11,729 bases of DNA from contig URDV01000044.1 in assembly GCA_900546605.1 (NCBI GenBank), positions 1 to 11,729 on the forward strand. Direction: 5' to 3'. Position 1 is the first letter of the stretch. Every line of letters starts with the position of its first letter. Source of the stretch: an uncultured Prevotella sp. GTDB taxonomy: Bacteria; Bacteroidota; Bacteroidia; Bacteroidales; Bacteroidaceae. The position numbers and the translations under genes were made by a program. The notes under the pieces are model-generated. The model was not told the origin of the DNA. It saw nothing but the letters and a program-made list of their open reading frames with translations, and made no database searches. Of this stretch, positions 6,487 to 11,729 are shown piece by piece.

Positions 6487-7695
6487 TTACTTTATTACGC
6501 GATGAATAGCTGAAGCAGCGATACCGCCATTTGCTGTAACTACTGAGAAATCATCGATTAACTTATCTGATGCTTTAGCATAGCTTGTGGTCTTTGGATT
6601 CATTACCACAAAGTTTACAGTCGTTGTGGCATCAAGCGTAAATTCATAAGTAACCAATGTCCATTCATCCGTTGTTGTTGCGTAGTTACCATATTTGTAA
6701 GAGTCACCGCCTGCAATTTTACCGTCATCGCCTACAATCGCATAGCCCAATCTTACTTGACCTGCACCCTTTACATACATACTAATGGTGTATGTGCCAG
6801 GGTTGAGTTTGTACTCCTTAGAGCCTAAGCGCTTATTGCTGCTTTCGTTCCCAGCTACTAAAATAGCATATTGTCCTGAATGTGCAGTAGTGCTTTGTGA
6901 AGTTGTAGCATTGCCTGCCGAGGTAGTTGATTTCCAATCATCGCATTTGCCATCAGTCCAATTCTCAAACCCTCCATTTGCTATGATGTTGGTACCTGTG
7001 GGTTGGTCGGGATTAGAAGGTGTTTCACCGCCTTCAGTTGTGCCATTGCTCATTGGCGTACCATTACCCGTGATGGTAAATTCATCAACTTCCCAAGTAC
7101 CAGAAGCTTCGCTCGTGCTGGTGTACTTGTAGGCAATACGTACATTTCCTTTACCACAAAAAGCAGCTAAGTCAATGGCACCAGCGTCAGAGAATGTCCA
7201 GCTATTGCCTTCGGGGAATGAGGGTACATCGAGTTTTGTCCATGTAGCAGTAGTTACATCGCCAGCATAGTCAGTTGAGGCCCATACTGAGTACATCTCA
7301 GCAGGGATGCCTGGCTCTATTTTATTGACAGCCTGACGGAAGTTGAGCGTAGCTACAGTGCAGTCGCTCAAATTGATAGCGGGTGATACAGCCCAAGCTT
7401 CGCTCGGGTTGCTTTTACTATTGGCATAAGCCGAAGCCTTGAGATACCCCTTGCTATTGTACACATCTTGTTTCCACACGTAAGTGAGACCTTCACCCAG
7501 TGATACGTTTTGGAAAGTGAAGCCATCGGCACTGGTATCAAAGTTGGCAGCAAAGATAGTTTTGGTTTCACCTGTATTGCCACCATTGTTATTGCCCGAG
7601 TTGTTGATGCCATAAGGAGCGGGCACGTCTTCGCAAGCAGTAAATGTAGCCAACGAAAGGGCTGCTGCAGCAAGACAGAAAATATATTTATTCAT
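6487..7695 (-). CDS. Two-domain surface lipoprotein (choice-of-anchor J-like plus carbohydrate-binding-like domain)
   Basis: Predicted outer-membrane lipoprotein with no catalytic motif that I recognise. The signal peptide ends ATFTA before Cys21, followed by EDVPAPYG, common in Prevotella lipoproteins. A Gly/Asn linker (31-43) leads to domain 1 (about 46-210), which has features of choice-of-anchor J/DUF5017-type sandwiches: an N-terminal FAANFDTSADGF, AWAVSPAINLS (100-110) and a closing strand WEVDEFTITG (201-210). A second linker (about 211-234) precedes domain 2 (about 236-388), opening NIIANGGFENWTDGK and closing LIDDFSVV, the pattern of CBM4/9 or galactose-binding-like folds. It lies 32 nt downstream of the DUF5689 gene and upstream of the nuclease. 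Likely a ligand-binding or accessory protein of the same system; the ligand is unknown. Confidence 0.88.
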   Translation of the reverse strand: MNKYIFCLAAAALSLATFTACEDVPAPYGINNSGNNNGGNTGETKTIFAANFDTSADGFTFQNVSLGEGLTYVWKQDVYNSKGYLKASAYANSKSNPSEAWAVSPAINLSDCTVATLNFRQAVNKIEPGIPAEMYSVWASTDYAGDVTTATWTKLDVPSFPEGNSWTFSDAGAIDLAAFCGKGNVRIAYKYTSTSEASGTWEVDEFTITGNGTPMSNGTTEGGETPSNPDQPTGTNIIANGGFENWTDGKCDDWKSTTSAGNATTSQSTTAHSGQYAILVAGNESSNKRLGSKEYKLNPGTYTISMYVKGAGQVRLGYAIVGDDGKIAGGDSYKYGNYATTTDEWTLVTYEFTLDATTTVNFVVMNPKTTSYAKASDKLIDDFSVVTANGGIAASAIHRVIK

Positions 7696-7727
7696 AATGT
7701 TATGTGTTTGCTGTTAGAATATATTGA

Positions 7728-8717
7728 TTAGTCGGCCGACATATCATTGGTGTCGCGTAGTTGTACTTGCCAATTGCTGTAGTAACTCAAAATTCCAGTG
7801 AAGGAACGAGCATTGTCAGGCAGTTCAATGAATGATACGCGGTTTTTGGTAGAAGTGCGAAGGGCTACGGTAGAGCCATTGCCGAGGTCAATGTCGCGAT
7901 CAACACCAAATCCATCATCGTGCAATTCATATGGGCCAAGAATCTTTTTCCCATTGGCTGAGAGCGTTTCGGTGAGTCCTTCTACTCCAGTAGCGGTACC
8001 CTTTTCGGGAGCAGTTGAAGCTTGTTTGATAGTACCGCGTACAGTGGCAAGCATAGGAGTGTTTTCATACGTCTTGTTGGCCGAAGCGCGCAACCAAGCG
8101 CAACCTGCAGCATCGCTTTTGTCTACGGGTACGAGTTCTGGTGCATTCGCATCGGGCTTCCCTACGAGCTGTACGTTGGTCTTCAATGTATTGAAGTCCA
8201 TCGGGCCAAGGTTGATATTGTTCGACGATGTCTTATAAGGTGTGCCAATGCGTGGAGTCTTACTATAAACACCCACGTAGAGTCCCTTTAAGTTAATCTT
8301 AACGCGCTGTCCGAGTTTGAAATAGGGGTAGAGCGCGGTGTTGCGCACAGCAAGAATAATGCTCTGGTCGTGAGCAGGGTTAGAGGCAGGTTGGCTGTTG
8401 TCGATGTTGCGGATGAGTAGTGTTTGATAAAGATTGCCGCTTACATCGTTAGCGCAAACCACACCTTCGATGATTATGTCCTCATTGACCTTAGAGTGCC
8501 AGTTTGAGGAATTACGTGAATAGTCCGCACCTGTGCTATTTTGGCAATATTTTGCCTTTACATCAAGAATGGTTGCGTTCACCTCGCCAATATCGGTGGG
8601 GCTGGTCACAATGTAGTCATCGGTGTTAGGCGCATCGTGATCATCCATGCACGAGGTTGTGCCGAATAGGGTGGCCATTGCCGCAACTGCTATGATTGAT
8701 AAAAACTTCAGTTTCAT
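7728..8717 (-). CDS. DUF5689 domain surface lipoprotein
   Basis: 329-residue predicted lipoprotein. The signal segment (about 4-20) ends GTTSC with Cys23; MDDHD follows, an acidic stretch suggesting surface exposure. Residues about 45-150 show DUF5689-like features: ATILDVKAKY, then IIIEGVVCANDVSGNLYQTL (81-100) and GQRVKINLKGLYVGVY (136-151), strands typical of an OB-like barrel. The second half repeats the theme (MLATVRGTI at 222-230; SFTGILSYYSNWQVQLRDTN at 305-324). The family is known mainly as a domain of unknown function in Bacteroidetes, often near secreted nucleases and TonB receptors; that association is from memory. It lies 26 nt after the receptor gene, where a SusD-like partner often sits. 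It may bind nucleic acid or act as the receptor's lipoprotein partner (inference). Confidence 0.88.
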   Translation of the reverse strand: MKLKFLSIIAVAAMATLFGTTSCMDDHDAPNTDDYIVTSPTDIGEVNATILDVKAKYCQNSTGADYSRNSSNWHSKVNEDIIIEGVVCANDVSGNLYQTLLIRNIDNSQPASNPAHDQSIILAVRNTALYPYFKLGQRVKINLKGLYVGVYSKTPRIGTPYKTSSNNINLGPMDFNTLKTNVQLVGKPDANAPELVPVDKSDAAGCAWLRASANKTYENTPMLATVRGTIKQASTAPEKGTATGVEGLTETLSANGKKILGPYELHDDGFGVDRDIDLGNGSTVALRTSTKNRVSFIELPDNARSFTGILSYYSNWQVQLRDTNDMSAD

Positions 8718-8743
8718 TGTTGTTTGTCGTTTGCAGAATTAAT

Positions 8744-11440
8744 TTAGAACTTGAAGCCGATATTCAAGAAACCATTAATGGCATTAGCATAGTAGTACTT
8801 AGAGTTCTTTGAGAACTTGTATGCTCTGTCATTTCCAGTATTGTAGCTATCTGAGCGGTTTTGCTCATAGCCACCCGTCTTGAGGTTGCGGTTATTAGTG
8901 ATGTTCTGTACAGAGAGGTTGATGCTGAGGCTTTTGCCCTTCTTCAAACGGATGTATTTACCGATAGAAGCATCGAGCATGAAACCGCCTTTAGCCTTCT
9001 CTTGCTTGGGAGCGTAGGTGTCAACTATCTTACCTGCTTGGTCATAGAAGATGCCACCATAGTTGTCAAGATCCGTCTTCTTTATATTGCCATAGCTCAA
9101 ATTTCCTGCGGCATCAACAGCGGGTGTGTATTTACCTTTTTCATTATTAATAATCGACTTCGACAAGCGGCGATATTCTGAGAAGTCAATATATACGCGG
9201 TCGTAGTAGTTCAGATTTGCGCTGAAGAACCATCCCTTCACGTTATAGTCAAAACCAAGGCTAACTACAGCCATCGGACTTCCGCTTTCGCGCATACCCT
9301 TAGCTAAAACAAATAGAGGAGTAGTTTCTGTTTGGTTAGTCACGGGGTTAGTCCATGAGTTAAGCGTTTGGAGTGTAGCAGCGCTCGAACCCTCATAAGC
9401 TACTTGCGCGTAGGGGTTGTTCACGTATTTGGCTTCACCATAGGTACCAATCAAGTTGACTGCAAAGTTTGATGTAATTTGGTAGGTGAAAGCAGCTTCC
9501 ACACCATAGTGCTCGCGGTCAATGCCCGTCATGGTGAGGTAGGTGAAACGTGACTCATCATCGTTGTAGAAAGCAGTTTGTTCAACACCACTACTTAAAT
9601 GAGCATAGTAACCGCTGACTTTACCCGAGAAGTTACCAAAGCGGAATTGGTATGAAAGGTCAGTGTGGAAAATGTTCTCGTTGGTAAGATTGTTCACAAA
9701 ATCATTCTGCATACGTGGAGCCACAAACGAGTTGCGTGCCAATGGAGCATCGCTTTCAGCACCGAAGTTTAAGCTCAGTATATGTGAACCATTAGGACGG
9801 AATGTTAAACCAAAACGTCCGCCACCACCAAGGAATTTACTCTTACCGCTCTTGCCGTAAGAGTTGTCAGCTGCACGTCCATTGCGCATTAAGCCTTCGC
9901 GTTGCATGAGTGTACCTTCGGCAAATGCCTGCAAGTTATATTGCCATTTACCTTCGTTGTACTGATAGAGGCCATAAGCACGGGCTTTGTCTACAAAAAT
10001 GTTGTAGTTGTAACCAAACTTATCGTCAACACCCACTTTGCGGTTAGGGTTGTTCAGGTCGTTCTGTGCCTCTTGGCTATTGCGACCATATTCGTTAGCA
10101 GCAAATTTGTCGTAGTCAGTAAAGGTCGTACCGCCCAACATATCGGCCAAGGTTTTGTAGTGCATACCCTTGGTGTGGTTATATTGGAAACCTATGGCAT
10201 ACTTGTGGTGCTGATTGATTTCGTGATTGAATAAGGTGTTGAAAGTCTCCACCATTTGGTTGTTGTGTCGACGTTCTTGATAGTAGAGCGTTTCATCACC
10301 TTGCTCAGCTGCTGCACGGTTAACGGCATACATACGATCCCAATCCACTTGTCGGTGAGCTTTACTCGATGTCCAGTAATCGTAGAGCTTGTTCCACCCC
10401 TCAAGAGCCCATGCACCTTCTGCACTATTCAGAAAATCAGCATCGTTCATTTTGGGGTCATACACATTAAAGATAGAACTGGGCAAGTTTTTGTAATAGT
10501 CAGGACGTGGGTCATAAGCGTTGCCATTCCAGCCCAAAGCCGTAGAACTATACATAGAATACTTAAAGCCAGCTGCGGTAGTCAACTTCATGTTGTCGCG
10601 CATCTTCCAATCCCAAGTAAGGATAGCAGTAGGTTCAAAGTCGTTAACTACACGTGAGTTACGCTTTTTACCACCTTGATAACCCCAGTTAGGGTTGTAG
10701 TAGTGTGAGTTAGCTAACCAATAAGCCTCCTCAGTTGAAGCTCCTTGCTGACCACGTTCAGTAGGTGAACCAAAGGTAACGAGCGAAAGAGCATGCTTAG
10801 TGCCAAAACGCTTTTCAGCTGAGAGGAAATAAGAGAGTGAGTTGTAGAACGTACCCTCAATAACACCCTCGTTGGCCCAACGATAACCTACCAATCCGGC
10901 AAAAGCCCAACCTGAAGGCAATAAGCCTGTAGCATGCGTAAACATGCCGCGAGCTACATAGTTGCGGTTACAGCCCGAAAGGGTAAGTTTGTTGCCTGCT
11001 GCAAATTGGCTGGCACGCGCGTTAACACTTGTACCACCCCCAATGCCAGCAATGCCAAAGGTGTTGTAGTCGTAGGCTGTAACCCCCTCTTGGTTACGGG
11101 TAGCATCGTTCATACCGCCCACCATGCTGTAGCCAAAACGTCCCATCTCAAGGTCGTTGAGTTGAAGACCGTTCATGTAATAGTTGTTATACATGTTGTC
11201 GTAACCACGCACACGGAAACGCATGGGGCTAAACAAGTAGCCCACCTCCGAGTTATAAGGGTCACTCTTGGCACCCATAATGGCCGACACAGCTTGTGAG
11301 GCATCATTATCCTCGTCAAGCTGCGACTCGGTAAACGTAAAGTCCGAGTTGTCGATGTTTAGGGTGTCAGCGGGAGCTTGTGCCCATGCGCCAGTGGCCA
11401 TGAGCAAAGCAGCTGCCGTAAGTTTTACACCTTTTGTCAT
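8744..11440 (-). CDS. TonB-dependent receptor-like outer-membrane protein
   Basis: 898-residue predicted outer-membrane beta-barrel for import of a nutrient too large for porins. The signal peptide is residues 1-20 (cleavage near AWA|QA). A short plug-like region follows (about 35-143): FRVRGYDNMYNNYYMNGLQL (75-94), the NDLEMGRFGY turn, and FGIAGIGGGTSVNARAS (128-144), matching the plug pattern of RG ... NG ... ND ... and the closing strand. The rest is alternating amphipathic strands, with LSINLSVQNITNNRN near the end and a terminal Phe (LNIGFKF), the barrel-insertion signal. It lacks the N-terminal carboxypeptidase-regulatory-like domain usual for SusC proteins, any STN signalling domain, and a convincing TonB box. 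No SusD gene is adjacent. First gene of the cluster with DUF5689, the two-domain lipoprotein and the nuclease. The substrate may be nucleic acid fragments or something released with them (inference). Confidence 0.9.
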   Translation of the reverse strand: MTKGVKLTAAALLMATGAWAQAPADTLNIDNSDFTFTESQLDEDNDASQAVSAIMGAKSDPYNSEVGYLFSPMRFRVRGYDNMYNNYYMNGLQLNDLEMGRFGYSMVGGMNDATRNQEGVTAYDYNTFGIAGIGGGTSVNARASQFAAGNKLTLSGCNRNYVARGMFTHATGLLPSGWAFAGLVGYRWANEGVIEGTFYNSLSYFLSAEKRFGTKHALSLVTFGSPTERGQQGASTEEAYWLANSHYYNPNWGYQGGKKRNSRVVNDFEPTAILTWDWKMRDNMKLTTAAGFKYSMYSSTALGWNGNAYDPRPDYYKNLPSSIFNVYDPKMNDADFLNSAEGAWALEGWNKLYDYWTSSKAHRQVDWDRMYAVNRAAAEQGDETLYYQERRHNNQMVETFNTLFNHEINQHHKYAIGFQYNHTKGMHYKTLADMLGGTTFTDYDKFAANEYGRNSQEAQNDLNNPNRKVGVDDKFGYNYNIFVDKARAYGLYQYNEGKWQYNLQAFAEGTLMQREGLMRNGRAADNSYGKSGKSKFLGGGGRFGLTFRPNGSHILSLNFGAESDAPLARNSFVAPRMQNDFVNNLTNENIFHTDLSYQFRFGNFSGKVSGYYAHLSSGVEQTAFYNDDESRFTYLTMTGIDREHYGVEAAFTYQITSNFAVNLIGTYGEAKYVNNPYAQVAYEGSSAATLQTLNSWTNPVTNQTETTPLFVLAKGMRESGSPMAVVSLGFDYNVKGWFFSANLNYYDRVYIDFSEYRRLSKSIINNEKGKYTPAVDAAGNLSYGNIKKTDLDNYGGIFYDQAGKIVDTYAPKQEKAKGGFMLDASIGKYIRLKKGKSLSINLSVQNITNNRNLKTGGYEQNRSDSYNTGNDRAYKFSKNSKYYYANAINGFLNIGFKF

Positions 11441-11574
11441 GTAAAATAAAGTATTAGGGAATATGTAATGTGTTAGTTAATTTGCGCATTCCTATTTTTT
11501 AGGCCACACTTTGTCTGTTTAGGTTTTAAAATGCGTATCTACACATTGCACTTCGTTATGATTATGTTTCGGTG

Positions 11575-11582
11575 CAAATTTA
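11575..11582 (-). promoter_or_regulatory. Candidate proximal -7 box of the receptor-nuclease cluster
   Basis: The minus strand reads TAAATTTG followed by C, matching TAnnTTTGY. The expected -33 TTTG is absent at the right distance (11603-11606 reads TAAA on the minus strand), so this is a half-consensus promoter and may need an activator. A start near 11568 would give a leader of about 130 nt. Confidence 0.55.
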
Positions 11583-11623
11583 CGAAAAAATACATGGTCT
11601 TGTTTTACATTTATATGAAAAAT

Positions 11624-11655
11624 CAAACATAACTTAGTTCTGGCTGTGTGAACAA
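11624..11655 (-). promoter_or_regulatory. Candidate distal promoter of the receptor-nuclease cluster
   Basis: TATGTTTG on the minus strand (11631-11624) has a TTG (11655-11653) about 21 bp upstream, approximating both Bacteroidetes promoter boxes, but the base after TTTG is A, not the preferred pyrimidine. It abuts the terminal repeat element. Confidence 0.35.
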
Positions 11656-11675
11656 GTTGTTAAAAGCCTATCAAT

Positions 11676-11729
11676 ACGCGTTGGCGGAATTAGTAAACAA
11701 GTTGACAAGTTAACGGGTTAACAGGTAAG
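11676..11729 (+). repeat. Right copy of the octamer repeat element (terminal inverted repeat)
   Basis: It is the exact reverse complement of 2-55. The flank GCGTTGGCGGAATTAGTAAAC (11678-11698, with one base fewer shared by the inner copy) leads into the units AAGTTGAC, AAGTTAAC, GGGTTAAC and AGGTAAG, where the window stops, so the array may continue beyond. It lies upstream of the receptor gene and is in the same orientation as the internal copy. Confidence 0.9.

Noticed and set aside
1..11729. Composite transposon or integrative element bounded by terminal inverted repeats
   Set aside because: No transposase, integrase or target-site duplication can be seen, the repeat has a third internal copy, and the cargo includes core genes acpP, fabF and rnc.

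Overview
The window looks like chromosomal DNA of a Bacteroidales bacterium, most likely Prevotellaceae. Reasons: the gene order acpP-fabF-rnc, lipoproteins with acidic residues right after the lipid Cys, an outer-membrane receptor next to a DUF5689 lipoprotein, promoter elements of the Bacteroidetes type (TTTG ... TAnnTTTG), and no clear Shine-Dalgarno sequences. All seven genes lie on the minus strand, so transcription runs from right to left. I see no RNA genes, transposase, phage genes or CRISPR.

Right half (5463-11440): a four-gene cluster in transcription order. It encodes a TonB-dependent-receptor-like outer-membrane barrel, a DUF5689 lipoprotein, a lipoprotein with two beta-sandwich-type domains, and a lipoprotein DNA/RNA non-specific endonuclease with an intact DRGH motif. 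Gaps of 26 and 32 nt join the first three. A 10-bp-stem hairpin followed by a short T run sits just before the nuclease start. The likely job is capture, cutting and import of extracellular nucleic acid or its products. This function is inferred and has not been shown.

Left half (277-5238): a housekeeping operon, acpP-fabF-rnc, behind a near-perfect promoter at 5293-5324. AcpP and FabF are ordinary fatty-acid synthesis proteins. RNase III is not ordinary. It has a normal catalytic domain and dsRNA-binding domain, but also a basic insertion inside the catalytic domain and a tail of about 600 residues. The tail holds a long charged coiled coil and Arg/Lys-rich patches, and resembles a degradosome scaffold more than a classical RNase III.

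Between the genes is a striking set of small repeats. A family built from 8-bp units (consensus near RRGTTAAC) with a conserved flank (near GCGTTGGCGGAATTAG) occurs three times: at both window ends as a perfect 54-bp inverted repeat, and in the fabF-rnc gap, where it extends to nine units. A second 8-bp family (ATGTGCAA) forms a large nested hairpin just after fabF. Two more inverted repeats fill the unusually wide acpP-fabF gap. The window ends coincide with the first repeat, so the sequence may be a contig that broke at a dispersed element.
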